64,000 bases of DNA, taken from the NCBI GenBank assembly GCA_034509495.1, contig CM067503.1, forward strand, positions 47,920,274 through 47,984,273. Direction: 5' to 3'. The stretch comes from Acestrorhynchus altus (taxonomy: Eukaryota; Chordata; Actinopteri; Characiformes; Acestrorhynchidae). This document shows, piece by piece, positions 11,865 to 26,529 of the stretch. Both the position numbers and the translations under genes were made by a program. Under the pieces are notes generated by a model. It was given only the letters and a program-made list of their open reading frames with translations. It was not told the origin of the DNA and did no database searches. The first letter of the stretch is position 1, and each line of letters begins with the position of its first letter.

Positions 11865-13410
11865 CACAGGAAGTGCTATAACCAAAATCTGTCCAGATGT
11901 TCCCTTCTGCTTTCTCTCCAGACGCAAACTGAATCACTGCATATGATCTCACACTAGAGCCAGAGAAGGTCATCACCTAAACAACACACACAGGAAGAAA
12001 CAGGTGTGTATGCATGTATGCAACCTCGAGTAGTAACAGAACATTCATACAACCCCCATGCAACGTAGTGTCATGAACCCGGCTGTGGGAAAAAAAAAGA
12101 CTGAAACTCACTGTGGTCACAAACAGTGACTCAGCAAAGGCTCAAAAACATACGACTCCTAAATATAGAGCACAATTAAGTGCCTCCACGAATGCTTTAG
12201 CAAATTACACACAGCTTGTTTTGACCTGTGGTTTAGTTCCGTATCTTCCGTGACTCTTCTGTCAAAGAATGAAAACACTGCTGCTGTAGATCCTTAAAGA
12301 TCCTTAAATCCTATGTTGCTTTACTTGATAGCAAAGGTGGAGAGGCGACGACGAGCACCTCATTCTTACTCTTCATTCGATTCTTTGTTGTTCTTATTTC
12401 CATTTTTATGGTTGGATCACTAACATTACCCTTCCTGTTATTTATCGATGGATTTTTGTTTGTTTATTGTTTTTAATGTTGTGGAAACTACACTGTAAGA
12501 ACTTTACTCTTTGAAAAAAGTTCACTGTGTACATTTTCTCCTCTGCATTAGGAAGCATGTGCTGCTACTTATTACTCTAAACATCCACAAAATCCCTTTG
12601 AAGAGACACAACGATCTAGAGCATCCAATCAAATTCAAGCAACATCATTTGAACATGATACATGATACTGAGTTTGCAGAAAACCGTGCATCTAATGTTT
12701 CTTCTGAAATCAAGGTGTTAATAAAGCCCTTTCCTGCAGTAACATCCAGCTCAGCCAATGATAACAGTTAATAATGTTATTTTGAAAAAATAAAAATCAT
12801 AATAAATGATTAAAAAACATACAATAAGCAACATTAATAATACAGTTACTCACTATAATATTTCATTTTTAATATATAATGTTTAATATTTAAATACATC
12901 TAAATGACAGGTGCCCATATTTTTTTTCTTCTTACCCCAAAAGTAGCCAAGATCTGTTTGGGGTCTGAAATTAACTAACGAAGGAAAAAACGAACGAAGG
13001 AAACTTCAGACTCCAAACCTGTCTTGGATCGTTTACATCTGTGGGAACTAAATATTGTCTGTAATCCATTTTTAATTTTCTCCACGGTTTGAATTGTATA
13101 GCTGTTCTACACAGTATCTAAATGAGTCTGGAGAAATGGACTAATAGAAATGAGTATTTTATATAAACGTGCCTTTTTGCCTTCTCCTGTAAAGTAACCA
13201 TATTGGAGATACATGCTTTTCACTGAACAGCGTCAAAATGATTTTGTACTTTAAAATTTAATGACACATACTTTTAACAATCATAACAACAGAATCATCA
13301 TCAACAACACCGTTTTCATGTTCTCATAGACTTTAGGGCCGATGAGAACATTGATTCTGATTTTGAAGCAAGCTGTAACATGTCAGATCTCTCAGTGTAA
13401 ATGGAAAGGC

Positions 13411-13470
<60 letters not shown>

Positions 13471-13790
13471 GTGTGTGTGTGTCAGTGTAACACTTCCAGA
13501 TTGATGAAGTGCATAAACAAGGTCACATCCTGCTCAAGTGCCTGTGCGCAAAGTGTTCAAGCGTCTGATCTCAGGCTGGTTTAACTTGTTTTCAGTCGAA
13601 TGACTGAAGTTATTAAAAAATATCCTTTGATGTGTAAACTTTGCTACCTTTTCACAGAAACCACAACCTGCCAAACCCAGTGCACTGGAGAAAATAATGC
13701 ACTCTTTTTTTTTTGCCACCAGATTATTTTCAGCTTAATCCATAATTCAGAGACTTACCACCCTACAGCTCAGTATCACTGATGATCACA
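10958..13790. other. Intergenic stretch without a recognisable gene
   Basis: This lies between AK9 and the downstream end of PLA2G4A. It holds short CA (11829-11861) and GT (13418-13482) microsatellites and AT-rich unique-looking sequence. Open frames here are short, lack splice-supported neighbours and resemble no protein I know. Confidence 0.6.
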
Positions 13791-13926
13791 GTGGTTTATC
13801 AGTCTACTCAGGCTTTAGTAGAGCTCAGTAACACTGAGATCAATAACTGATCAGCTCAGTGGTTTATCAGTCTACTCAGGCTTTAGTAGAGCTCAGTAAC
13901 ACTGAGATAAAACCGTATAATTCAAG
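13791..13926. repeat. 68-bp tandem duplication
   Basis: Two nearly identical 68-base units, each with GTGGTTTATCAGTCTACTCA and GAGCTCAGTAACACTGAGAT. The low divergence suggests a fairly recent local duplication. Confidence 0.85.
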
Positions 13927-13963
13927 GTGTCAACCATTACGTAAAAGGATGTAAAACGTCTCC

Positions 13964-14015
13964 ACTGGTCCTCAGGGGATCCAGATGAATTGTCTGGGAG
14001 TCCCTGAGGACCAGT
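13964..14015. other. Perfect 14-bp-stem hairpin
   Basis: ACTGGTCCTCAGGG at 13964-13977 is the exact reverse complement of 14002-14015, with a 24-base spacer. No gene or poly-U tract is nearby, so a terminator or microRNA role is not supported. It may be the end of a decayed inverted-repeat element. Confidence 0.6.
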
Positions 14016-14094
14016 TTAAACACAAACTGATGAAATGCCTTTTACAACTAATTTGTAAAGTATAACTATTTGACATTTTCTTGTGAGAAAAAAA

Positions 14095-14720
14095 GGACAC
14101 TCCCACATTTGTTACGACTTAAAATGCCTACAATTAGAATCAGGTTCAGTAAATCAGGTGTTCATAATTAGACCATCATTAGAGAGGTTGAATTTTTTAA
14201 ACCTCGCACATTAGTCTGGTTTGCTCTTGATTGAAATGGAAAATATGGGACAAGTAGAACATTTAAAATAACTGCCAGTGTGGCCAGTTCAGGCCGTCCT
14301 GACCCAAGAGGAGACTGTAAGATGTGTAAAGAAGACCCAACAATCCTAAAATATCAGTTGATAGCAGCAGAAAGAGGTGTGGGGAGGAAACCCTTGGCAG
14401 ACTAAAGACAATGTTTTTTAATTCTTTTATTTAATTTATTTGGCACTGTAACAGACAATACGTATCGTACAAACCATACCATCATAAAAACTGTGATGCA
14501 TGGTGGTGGAAGTGTGATGGTTTGGGGCTATTTTGCTGCAGGCGCGTCTGGAGATCTCTCCATCCCAAAAAAACTTTATTTCAGAGGGGGCTTTAGGAAA
14601 ACGAAGACCGTCTGTACAAAGACTGACGCTGAAACATCACACAGGTGAACAGATTCCAGATGGAGGAGTGGGAACATCTGTCTTCCAGTCGATGGACAGA
14701 GACGGGTAGAAAATCAAGGC
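14095..14720 (+). mobile_element. Tc1/mariner relic upstream of the AK9-PLA2G4A interval centre
   Basis: A decayed Tc1-like copy. The block encoding (M)HGGGSVMVWGYFAA, the glycine-rich patch before the second catalytic Asp region, is readable at about 14498-14540. Upstream text resembles the DNA-binding part, and the GGATGGAGGAGTGGGAACAT block is shared with 8866-9235 and 30160-31080. Frameshifts and deletions make it non-functional. Confidence 0.75.
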
Positions 14721-16199
14721 TGTTCAGGTACAATGTTCCCATTTCATATGAGTTTACTTTGAAGTACAGACAATAAACAGACCTATAATTTGTATGTTTC
14801 ACGTATAACTGAGATGAGCAAACATTAAGGTGCACACACTTATCGGGCTTATTCTCTGACACTACACGTTCCACACGATCACACCAAGCTTCATTTATTC
14901 CTTGTAACAGAAGTCACATTCATTTTTCATTTCTACAAAGTAATGTACTTCTTTACTTCCACGACAGTCTGAAAGAAAAAATCAAGATTACATGACATAA
15001 TCATTGACTGTTGTTATGAGAATCATAATAATAAAATCAAATCTGTTTAATAAAATCATAATAATTGCAGTCGTGCAGACATGACCCTCCACCGACCTGT
15101 AGTTGTTCTGGACTATACATTCAGGGTTAGAGTGTAACACAGGGCAGTGCAGCTCAATGCAGCCCTGTAGTGTCAATAATTCCACTGTGTCCACACGTCA
15201 AGTAAGGAAAAGGTGCTGGGAAACCCATGTGAAGCTTGGGTGAAATGGTCCACCTTCTCTCTCTCTCTCTGTCTCAGGAAAATACACTTCATAACAGTGA
15301 CTTAGACACCAAGGCCCTTTTTCATGGTTCCTGACTCTAATTTTGGATCTCGATATGCAGTCCTAATCTGGAGCCACTCCCTGACGAGGGAGTTGGGAGA
15401 ATGCGATTTATGTTGTTATGGTCACCAGCATCAAACACCCACACACAAATATGCAGCACTTGAAGCTGTCGTCATTAAACTCTAAAGCACTGTTTGGATT
15501 TCATGGAGGGTTATAAACCTGGAGAGGAAACCCCTGTCTTGTCCGTCCTTTGTTCATTAATGAGTATTTACTTTTTGAAAGAAAAGGAGACCGTACACCA
15601 CCATTCACAAGCCTGTAATCTGTGTTTCCCATAATATAACCAGTACATTCGCAGATGTATATCATCTAAGGGGATAAAAGGGCAGCTCCAAGTCATCGAT
15701 TTTCCCGAAAGTAGTAGGAATTGCATAGTGTAATGACACAGTCCTATTAAAACTATTAAACGAACAATAAATAATGAAATAACAGATTTTTAAGAATAAT
15801 GAACAGAGCAAAAGTTGATACAAAAACGAATGCTATGAGATATGCTGAAACAAATACTCATTAAATATTAATATTAGCTAGAACATCTTGTGGCAGAATG
15901 TTTGACAAAATCTTATAAATAGAAAAGTCCTGTATTATTAATAATTTAAAATTCGTTCATACCTGGACTGTGATTCCAAACTTTTAAAGGCTAAACAGAA
16001 GCTTTATTCTAGCATAAATTCAATTTTATCACTTGGTTTTAAAAATTAGAGCCCCTAAGGTGATGTCCCTCATAAATAAAACACAATTTAGAAAGAACAA
16101 ATGATGTAAGTCAATGATTTATTAAGGTGTAGGAATGAGAGTTTAGTAAGGTCAGTTAGTTGGGCTCAAGGCAGGTATAAAACCAGTATGTTCTGGCTG

Positions 16200-16375
16200 G
16201 ACATCTGCATTGGGGACCACACTCACACGGCCGATTCACCTACTGTGTGCATTTTTGGGAGGTGGAGTAACCGGAGGACACCTGCGGGACACAGGGAGAG
16301 AACTCCTCCCAGACAGTTACCTGAGCGGGAATTGAACCCACAACGTACTACCTGCAACACCACCATGCTGCCTGA
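16200..16375. repeat. Dispersed fish repeat, partial copy
   Basis: Contains the order GATTCACCTACTGTGTGCA, TTTGGGAGGTGGAGTAACCGGAG, CACACAGGGAGAGAACTCC and GAACCCACAACG..CACCATGCTGCC in diverged form. The copy at 26525-26700 has the same order. It is a common interspersed repeat of fish genomes whose family name I do not recall. It has no coding potential. Confidence 0.6.
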
Positions 16376-17361
16376 TTTAGTAAGGTGTGGGAATGATATA
16401 GATGAGGTGTGACCATGATTTAGTAAGACTTGGGAATGATGTCATTATCTTACCATTATCTTATCTGCTCGACCAGTTCAACGGGAATGAGGTAATGGCC
16501 ACGACATATTTTTTTATTTATGTGGGATGTCACCTTAATAGCTCTGTAAAAATAGAACAAATCTAGAACATCTGACTGCGTCATCATACATTTGTGTTCT
16601 CCCATCTCTCATACTTCAGCTACAGTACCTTCAAAAGATGACGTGATTAAGCCCAGAGGTATGTTAGTAACAATGAACGCACTGTTATTGAATACCTGTG
16701 CTGAGAGTGATGGAGGAGGTTTATTAACAGTGTGAATAAACTGAAGAGCTCCGGTATTTCCACATTCCATCTTTGAGGAACGCTTCAGCGAAAACTCAAA
16801 TTTACACCTATATTTAGCGAACCTGCTGTCCTCAAAATCCTCAGTCCTCAATCAGCCGAGACGGATTATGCATCTGAAGATGAAGCTGTAAGATCCATAT
16901 GATAGAAGTCACTTTGTTTAGACCAAATAAAATTCCAAGGAACAGGATTTTTCAGTGAAGCACTCCTTTAATGTTACATCACGTTACACATTCTGTCGAT
17001 ACTTTCAAAGACTGCAGCTCCCGTTCTCCCGTTCTTCATGTTCATTTCATCTTCCGTCTGTTTTTTGAGTATCAGTACCAAATTCTCAATTCACATTTCA
17101 TTGAGACAGAAAGGATTGAAAATAGTAGGACACTATCAATGTGAATTTGACAGCTGTAAACGCGTTACACCAGGACACCCGTGTTGTGGAACACAGAGCT
17201 CCCGAGACCCTTTCTTGGGCAGAGTGTCAACGTAATCATTTATGTTAGAGCAGATGTTCAGTGGATGAATTAAAGTTTACCAGTATCTCTGCTCTTCCCC
17301 AAGGACCGCATATTTCTGAAAATTGCTTGTCCTCTAAGAGCATTCAGCCTCGTCCCCTCGC

Positions 17362-20300
17362 TCATTTATGGGCCTGTCCTCTGGTCTCCCTATTCAGAAA
17401 CCTCTTGTTCTGGATTTCGTTCAGGGAGAGCGAAACAGAGTAGCACGATGGATTCTCCTTCCTGTAGATGATGCTGTCTTTTATGGCTTCTTTTATCACC
17501 TGGGGGTAGAAATGAGGAGGACAACAGCTTAACTAACACAGCCACAAATTAGTCAATTTCAACACACACACACACACACACTATAGAACAGCATACCTCT
17601 GAGTCCTGCCTCACCTCTAAGTTGTTGAGTGTGTTGAACTCCATAAGGTCGTGCAGCTGAGTGAAAGCCTGGTTAAGATACTGGAAGTTGAAGGTGGAGT
17701 ATGGTGTTTGAGGATCATCGAAGATGTCAAAGTCAGCAAACTCTTTCTCTTTCTCTGTATCTCGAGGAACTCCTTGAGATTAATCGGACCAAAGAAAATT
17801 CGCTTAGATGTCAGTTGAGTGAAATACTAAAACCTGACACTGGGTTGGAAAAAAGAGAAGGTCACTGTAGGACAACACGGCTTGTTATATTTAAGGTGGT
17901 TTTGCTGCAATAATGAATCCAATAAAACCTTGAATAGAACTTCGGCATCAAATGGTAATCATATTTTATACTTTGTAAAGCTTCTGAAGCTTCAGGACAC
18001 AGACATGACCTAGACTTGTCCACATAGGTGGTCTTTCAGTGTTATGTGAGCTCATTCTCTTGCTCCTCATTGCTCTCCATCTCTCATAGATTTGTTTACT
18101 TGGCTCTCTCCCTGGTTACGGTCAGAGTCCTGTGCTCCCTGAAGCTCCTGCACACATATTACTGCCCAATAACCGCCTACACCAGACAGCTCTTTATGTC
18201 CCCCAACCCTTCACTCTCCAAACACGCCCATATTTAAGCTTCTTGGAGAATCCTGGTTGGATGTTTGACCACTCAAACTAAGAGTTCAATCAAACGTGTT
18301 GGTTATTTTCAACAGGGTTGAGATCACGTTTAATAATAATCTGCTTTTCTTGGATCATTGGATCATTGTTGGACGAAAACAGCCATAGAGCATCATGCTA
18401 CCACCACCATGCTTCACAGTGGGCGCAGTGTTCTTATGATTTCATGCATTGTGTTTACATCATGTGGACAAATAACTCAATCTTTGTCTCATCTGATTAA
18501 AAATGTTTTAGTGAGTTGGAAAAAGAGGCCTTTCAGTCAGCGACAACGTAAAACTCACTTGGTTTGGTGGTTTTTGGGTTGTTCCTGATCCAAGCAGCAC
18601 TGAATTAATAATCTAAGTGAGGGTACGTTAATTTTTGACCCTGTGTTGATTTTAAATAAACAAATGAAACAAACAAACAAACAAAAATGCGTCTGTTATA
18701 GATGTACATAAACACAACTGCATATGCACACACATACCTGGGGCCTTGAACTCCCTGAAGTCTATGTTAACCAAGACAAAATGGATGACAGTGGGACAGT
18801 TCTTCTCTCCCTTTCTGGGCTTGAAGACGTAGCACTCTTTCATTCCTTCCCGATCAAACACCTTGGGGTCGATTTTGGGAAACGGAAGCTTGTTCATTCG
18901 TGCCCATTTCTCAGCCAACAAAAGCTCCTGCGGAGAAACAAACAACCATCTAGAACTTGGTTAAATCGATTGTGAAATCCTGTGTCAGACATACGTGTAT
19001 AAACACTCATGTTTCCAGAGCGCGGTCGTAGGTCTTCTGTAGTTACTGAAGATTAATCACTGAAATGGTCACTGTTGTGATCTGAACTCTAGAATCTGAT
19101 CTGGTCCAGGATTACAGGATTACAGATTTCGACTCTGCAACCAGCCAATAATCTCACAGAAGGAGCGGAATGGGGCAGGAGAAAGGAGGAATCCCAGCTG
19201 GTGGTGGTTCTGCATGCTGGTCTCTTGATAAGGGGCAGCTGTGACTCAAACTGAGGAACACTCCAGCACTCTTTATCAAATTTCTTAATCAGATTTCTAG
19301 ACCGTTCTCCAGTCTCAGGAACTGGAGTATGCTGTTATCAGGAACACTCGAATAATCAGAAGTCTAAGTAAGAATGCTTTAATGGTTGCATGTAAACATG
19401 CTCATTAACTTCCATGAACATCCTCTGTGAGATTCTGTGTAATGGAACTGTGTGTGAATCAGAATCCAGTGGTCTCAAATTCAACCAGCAAGGTGGTCTT
19501 TTCTTCTGGAATTTGAGTATATAATGATTTAAACCTGCACTTTAGTCAATGTTTATTAACGTATGTTATTAACCAGCCATTGATGCCCCTGATCAATACA
19601 GCAAATGATGTAATACCCATTTTGATTTTTAAGTGAACATATATTTAACATATGAGATTGACGCCCTGCTGCTCAGTGACTGCTATGCTACTAATAATAT
19701 GAGCAGGGATTTAAATCTACAGTCTCAGGAAATCAGTTTCTCTACACGTACGGCAGCCGTTTCTTTTTCGGGCACAAAAAGAAAGATAAGCTACTTCCGT
19801 TTCTGCTCCAGAATAAAGAGCAGCGTGAAAGTGTGAAAGTGTGGAGAGCATGTCAAGCCATGAACGTTGTGAATTACAGTCAAGGTTATTATTTTATCAC
19901 ACAGTGGTTCCTGAATTCTCTCAAAGTTAAAGCATTAGTGTTGTGATGTTTAGATTTGATTATTAACGGGATTTATTTGCATTATTTGAGGTCCATGAAC
20001 ACTGACCATTTCTTGGGTTTGTGACCTCAAAGAGAAATGAGAAATCACTATTTGGTGAAACAACCTTCACTGACAATCGATTGCTGCAAAGTTCCAACAA
20101 TCACCGTGATTTTAACAGTGATTGAACACTGAGTTATGAAATGCATGTAGTTCTATTGTATGAATAAATCCATGAAGTCCATTCTTCAGTCTAAAGATGC
20201 TTCCTGAAAAGAGCAGTTGTGACCTGGTGGTTCGGGAACCAGCCTTGTGACAGGAAGGTTGCCGGTTTGAATCCCTGAACAGGTAGTGCATGACTGAAGT

Positions 20301-20713
20301 GACCTAGGGACACTGATAGGGCTGCCCAGTGCTCCAGGCATGTGTGCTCCCTGCCCCCTAGTGTGTCAATTCACCAGTGTTTATGTATGTGTATCACTGT
20401 TTGTGGATGGGTTCAATGTGGAGGTCAGTTTAGGTTGAAAGTGGTCAAAGTGGATGAGTGCTTTATTTTTGAACTCCTACTGACTGTAGATTGGTCACTA
20501 TTATTGTATATGTATATAAAGACCTTAAATGGGGGGCTAGTATCACTAGGCCGGGCTGAAAAGTCGAAGGAGATAATGAGGTCAACACCCCTTTGAGGTC
20601 TCAGGATCAAAGGATAGGGGAGATTAAAGGTCAAGCCACTGTCCACGACATGGATTTTCTTGCTCTTCACGTCTAGTGGCTCATAAATGCGGTCAAACTC
20701 GTCTGGGTCTGAG

Positions 20714-20763
<50 letters not shown>

Positions 20764-23700
20764 GCAAGGTGCAATATTAATGATTAATACAGTGCGTTTC
20801 ACAATCAACTGTTCACAACAAAAGAATAAAATTTGAGTATTTAGAGTCCCTGCATGCAAACCTGTGACAGCGTCCACTTCCTCATCAGGACTGACCGGGG
20901 TTGGGATCTCAGTGAAGGGTGAAAGGGGAATGCTAGCATTTAGGTTCAGGCCCAGCATGAAGTTGTACACTTTTCCAGCTCTGCCCTCCCGTGTGTTGAA
21001 CAGGGTGGAGTCGCTGAACAGCGAAGTGACCATGCGCTGCATCCAGCTGGCCTGCGCCTGCTGATGGTCGTCTTCCACCCCAGCTAGGAGCAGAAACCAA
21101 AGGTAGTGTTTGGAGAACAATGCAGGATTAAAAAATAATGTTACAGTGATGTTTCTCACCTTGGCGTGGCTCTTCATCATCTAAACTGTCCACACCCACA
21201 ATGTGCTCCGGCTTTATCTGTTCTGTGAGAAAGACAAGAACAACAGCAGATGATCAACACTGACCTTACAGAAAGTCCAACACCTTACCATTACCTGTCC
21301 ATTACCATTTGGACAGAAGGAGAGCAGCATGAGTGAATGGGAAGGTCTACAAGACAGTAGTGGGACCTGCTATGATGTCTGGTTTGGAGACTGTGGCTCT
21401 GTGTGAAGATGCTGCGATGTTTGTTGGGAGTGACGAGGATGGTTAGAAAGAGGAAGATTAGAAATGAGGAGATCAGAGGGACGGTGAAGGTGGAGCAGAT
21501 AAAGCCAGAGAGGCCAGGTTGAGATGTTTTGGACATGTGAAGAACCATGCTCACAAGGGTGGACCCCCTCATCCTCCTCTGCTCAAACTAATTACACATG
21601 AACCCCCACATGTCTGTTCGAACACTCTGGTGTACTGGAGTGACGTTAGTTCACTGGTGCACATCGTAACATCTGGTGAGTTGCAGTGGACTGAAAAGCT
21701 GACTCTTGCTATACGATATGTAGGTTGAATCCTTTGCAGCATGTAGCTTTCGCACACTGTCCCATATTTCACAGAAAGTGAAAGATCTCCTGATCTTATC
21801 AGACATCAATTTTGTGGGCAAACATTTCGAGTGTGTAGCAGGAACAGTGTTACAGGAACCGAATACAGGTGCATTAGTTAACCACACTGGCCAAGTAGTA
21901 ATCAAACATCAGCTCAGCAATCTCAATCATCAGACAGGAAACGCATCTCTCATCTCTCTCTCTGCCCTAAACACTCGTACTATGTGCATCCAAGCACTAC
22001 AATGTGTCGTTAACGAAGCTCAGTGGAATTAATGAAGCCAATGAGTCATGACATGGTTGATACCAGAACTTTCTTCAGTGTCGCTTTAAAGCTTTGAGGA
22101 TCAGTTAGATATAGTTCGTACAGATGATTTCTAGCAGTGTTTCTGTCTCAATCACCAGACAACAGTTTTTTCTAAAATAAATTCTAGTTAATTCTTTTAT
22201 GTTAAAATCATATCAATGGCTTTATTTAATTTTTTAAATCTTTATTATTAAATCTTGGTCTTTTAATTCTTTTTTAAGCTGTTCTTCTTGGTCGTTTACG
22301 TAGTTCTTTCACTGTAGTTTAACCTCAATTTTCTCTTCAATCCCTTAAAGCTAGAAATGCTCGGCTGCACTGAAAAAGGAGAGAAGACGTCAGAGCAAAC
22401 GCTCTGTATCTTTAAGACGATTCGGTTCAACGATCCAAATGAATAAAAAATTCAGACGGAGGCGAAGACAACGATACGATGCTACCAAGTGAACTAATCA
22501 GAGTGGCTGTGATCTGCATCGCTACAGCGTAAATTCCACACGGAAGCGTAAAACATAAAAATGCATTCCTGGACATCAAGCCTCAGGGGTTGCCAGATAT
22601 TGCTGCAGGCTTTGCATCAAAGGTGCAACGTTTCAGCTCATCTGTTATCAGCACACTTACGAAATGCATTTCTGCTTAAAAGATTACATCCAGCCACCTC
22701 CAGCTTGGTGCTTTACGGTGTTTGGCTGTTCAAATAATTGTTACTGTAGTGTAAGTACTGTAGATCTGCCTGCTTCATACCCAGCTCCTCCTCCATGGTG
22801 CTTCCACCAGGTATGTCCTTCACCCCCAGCATTCTGTTGAATAGGATGGAAAAGGCACTGCCCCAAACCCCTAAACAACAAATACACACATTTGTTGTCA
22901 GTTTGTGGCAGATCATAACTACTAACAACAACATCCCACATTTTTAACAAATGAAAAAATGGCGAAATTGCACAAACAACACATAACAGATCTGAACTGT
23001 GAACCTCAGATAAGATCCTTCAAATATGTATTTAACCCTACAGTTGTGTTCATTTCATGTTAACTGGTTTTGTGTTACCAGTCAAAAATGGCCCATTATA
23101 GCTGATTATAAATTCATAATAATACACATAATCAATAATGCATTAGATTTTATCAACTTAAGAACATTCCAAGTCCCTGAGAACATTACAAGTTTTGAAT
23201 TTTTAGTTTATGGTCTGTCTGCCTCATTGACCTGAGCTCATACAACTGGATTTTGAGTGAAAAGAGAATCTTTTTTTTTGTTTATCCTTTTGTATCTTTT
23301 TTTGTTTTGTTATTTTGTCTCAAACTGATGACTTGGTGTCAAACTTTCACAAGAATATTAGTTTGTAAACCATGTTTTTAAAGGCCAAAAATAATGACAT
23401 AGTTTGTGTTGCCCATCAAAGCTGATCGGTATGATTTAAAAAAAAAATCATAATATAAAATATCATAATAAAAAATTATACATGAAAGACAAAAAAAATC
23501 TAAACATGTTAAACAAAAAAAAATAAAAACTTGCAAAGTGACAATTATTGCAAAAGGGATGCAGAAGAACTGCCCTCTTTTGGGTAGTTGTGGCTGTTAT
23601 GGAGTTCTTTAGTGGTTGCTTGACAGTAGCTATGGTGTCTCAGGTGGTTGCTTAGGTGTTGCTAAGTAACTGCTTTGGTGGGTTAAATGTTACTAGTGTA

Positions 23701-25784
23701 TTTTTTCAAATCTCCTCTTTTCATACTGCAGTCATTTGCATCTTCGCTGGACAGCCAACGTGCTCGGAGGAAAGCGCCGAGTCCCCAGCTCTGATGCAAT
23801 GGTTGACAGATGCCTGTGTTGCTCCTCCTTTAGCTCCCTGCACATGGCATCAAAATCCTGACTGTCTAATCCAGTCTGGTAATGTAATTACTGATGATGT
23901 AATTAATGTGTTAATTACCAGGTTTAGTAGGTGTGTTTGAACAGGGAAAGAACCATACTGTGCGGAACACTTTCACAGAAGCCTGACAGTAGAGCTGTAT
24001 CATCAGTAGACATGACATCATACCCATTAAGAAGTGCAGAGGGTTCTCCTCATATTTCTTGACAACAGTTCCCATGAAGAACTTGCTTCCAAAAAGGTCA
24101 GGGGTCATGAATGTGCCATATTTAGCCATGCCAATCTCGTAGGGGCTGAACTCCATCCAGTCTGTCAATCAAAATACACCAAAAACATCCTTCATTGAGC
24201 AACTGATACACAAGATGTCTAAGTTTCCATAAAGGTCGCGGCCCTGCCTGTTAGAAGATGCGTCATTTCTGGGTATGTAACAAAGGCCTGAAGGCGTGAA
24301 GTAGATCTGCACACAGAGTGATGAATAGGAAAAGAGCTTCAACCCTATTGAGATGAAGGGAACATGTTGCTGTTTAATGTTTTCTATAGAGTAGTTTGTA
24401 GTGTCGGAATGACATAGGTGGTATTGTGTGGAGATGCCTGTGAAAACGAGCAGCACTTTGATGAATAAATCCCTCCCTCACAGTATAATCCCTTTTGACA
24501 GCCACTGAAACCTCAGGCAAGTATGTTACTATATAATGGTGACATGCAGAGCAGCTGAACTACACTATAGCGCTGCAGACGATCACCATTAAGTGCTTTT
24601 GGGATATGAGAAGAACTGAAAGAATTAGACTTAGAATGCCTCCAGCTGTAAGCATCTGGCAAAACACGTTTAGGTTCCGAAACATTAATTACAAGCATGT
24701 TAAGGAGCTTCACAAAGAAAAACAAGACAGCTTTAAAACTGTCTCTTTAGCTTGTACTTTTGGTTCTGAGCAACTAATCACTACAATTAAGGTACATCGT
24801 TATAGATACACAGTCTGGCCAAAAGAGGTCACCACCTGGATTTAACTAAGCAAATAGCTAAGAGCCTCCCATTGGATAATTACTGCACGATTATGCGTGA
24901 TTATGTTTCAGGTGGCAGCAAGTTATTAGTTGTCGAAAGACACGTTCTGCGGTCGTGAAATATCTGTTTCAGACAGGTCAAATGATTAGCATCTAAGGAG
25001 GCTGAAACGACTAAACTCGGATCAGAACCGTCCAGCGCTTTAAACAGTGGAAGGACGGTGGAGAAACATCATCTTCCAGGAAGGAATGTGGTCTGAAAAA
25101 ACCCTGAATGATGGTGATCAGTGATCACTTAAACGTTTGGTGAAATCAGATGGTAGAAGAACATCAGCAGAACTCAGGGATCTGTTTAATAGTGAAAGGA
25201 AGAGCATTTCCACGCTCACTGCGAAGGGAACTGAAGGGATCTGGACTAAACCGCTGCAGCTTTAAGAAAACCACTGATCAGTGAGACTGACCAGCAAAAA
25301 TGACCGGCTTCAATCTGCTGGACTCTGGAGCAATGGAAGAAGGTCATGTGGTCTGATAAGTCCAGATTTACCCTACTCCAGAGTGAAGGGCATCAGGGTA
25401 AGTTTGTCCCTGATGGCACGGACATATTCCAAAACGACAATGGTTCAGGGAGCAGGAGACATCATCATCACACGTGGATTGTCCATCAGAGTGCAGACCT
25501 GAACCCCACTGAGAATCTTTGGGATGTGCTGGAGAAGATGGTAGTAACTTCAGGCATTTCTAGGTGGCACTACTTGAAGACATTCAGGCTATTAATATCT
25601 GCAGGGTGTGCGGTATTAAGAAGAGGAGGTACAGAGCAGTGAATGTCATTCGTTTTGTGGAAAGTGGGTCACAAAGCTGATGATAATGACTGGCTAAAAG
25701 GAGTGATTGCATTTGGGTGTGGCATCGAGATCTCAGAGGAAGTGAAACAGACCATCATTTGGCTGAAAAAAAGAAGAAATCCAT

Positions 25785-25838
<54 letters not shown>

Positions 25839-26491
25839 AGAGAATTTAGGAATGGCCAATCAGTTTGGTGCAATCTGGGGAGCTCAAAAAGGCCATGTGG
25901 TCGATGATCGCAGAAGATCTTTTGGTGAAGAACACCGCCTTCACAACATCCACCCAAGTGACAAACACTGTCCAGGAAGAGGGTGTATCAGTATCTACGG
26001 TACAAAGGGTTCACAGCACTTACAAAACAAGACTTCATGAGAGCAAATACGGAGGTTTCACAACAAGATACAAACCATTAATCAGCCTCAAAAATAGAAA
26101 GACCAGATTAGACTAAAGTTCCAGCCCAGTCCTGGAACAGCGTTCTTTGGACAGAAGAAATTCAAAGATCAAACTGTACCAGAATGATGGGAAGAAGACA
26201 GAACGGAGAAGGCTAGGAACGGCTGATGATCCAAAGCTCACCACGTTCTGTTAAACATGGTGGAGTCAGTGTGATCGCATGGGCATGTAGAGCTTGGAAG
26301 CGACGTTCATTCACAAGCCGGGAAAGGTAGACAAGAAAGAACGTTCAGTGAGTGACAGATGTTCAGCCAGATGTTTAAAGTAGATCAGAAGTAAAGGAAA
26401 ACGATTGCCTAGAACATGGTGCGCAGCACATGCAGCACAGGTGTTATCTGTTTATATTAAAATTCCTATGATTGAATTGTTTATAATATTC

Positions 26492-26529
<38 letters not shown>

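Noticed and set aside
13964..14015. Transcription terminator or microRNA precursor
   Set aside because: The stem is only 14 bp with a 24-base loop, and no U-tract or gene end is present.
18240..18610. Possible DNA-transposon fragment with CATGCTTCACAGTGGGCG and related text in PLA2G4A intron 15
   Set aside because: It resembles non-coding parts of fish transposons that I have a vague memory of, but I cannot place ends, frame or family, so it is not listed as a feature.
20216..20290. Functional tRNA gene suggested by the B-box-like sequence
   Set aside because: The acceptor stem and anticodon arm do not form, and the same sequence heads several SINE copies.
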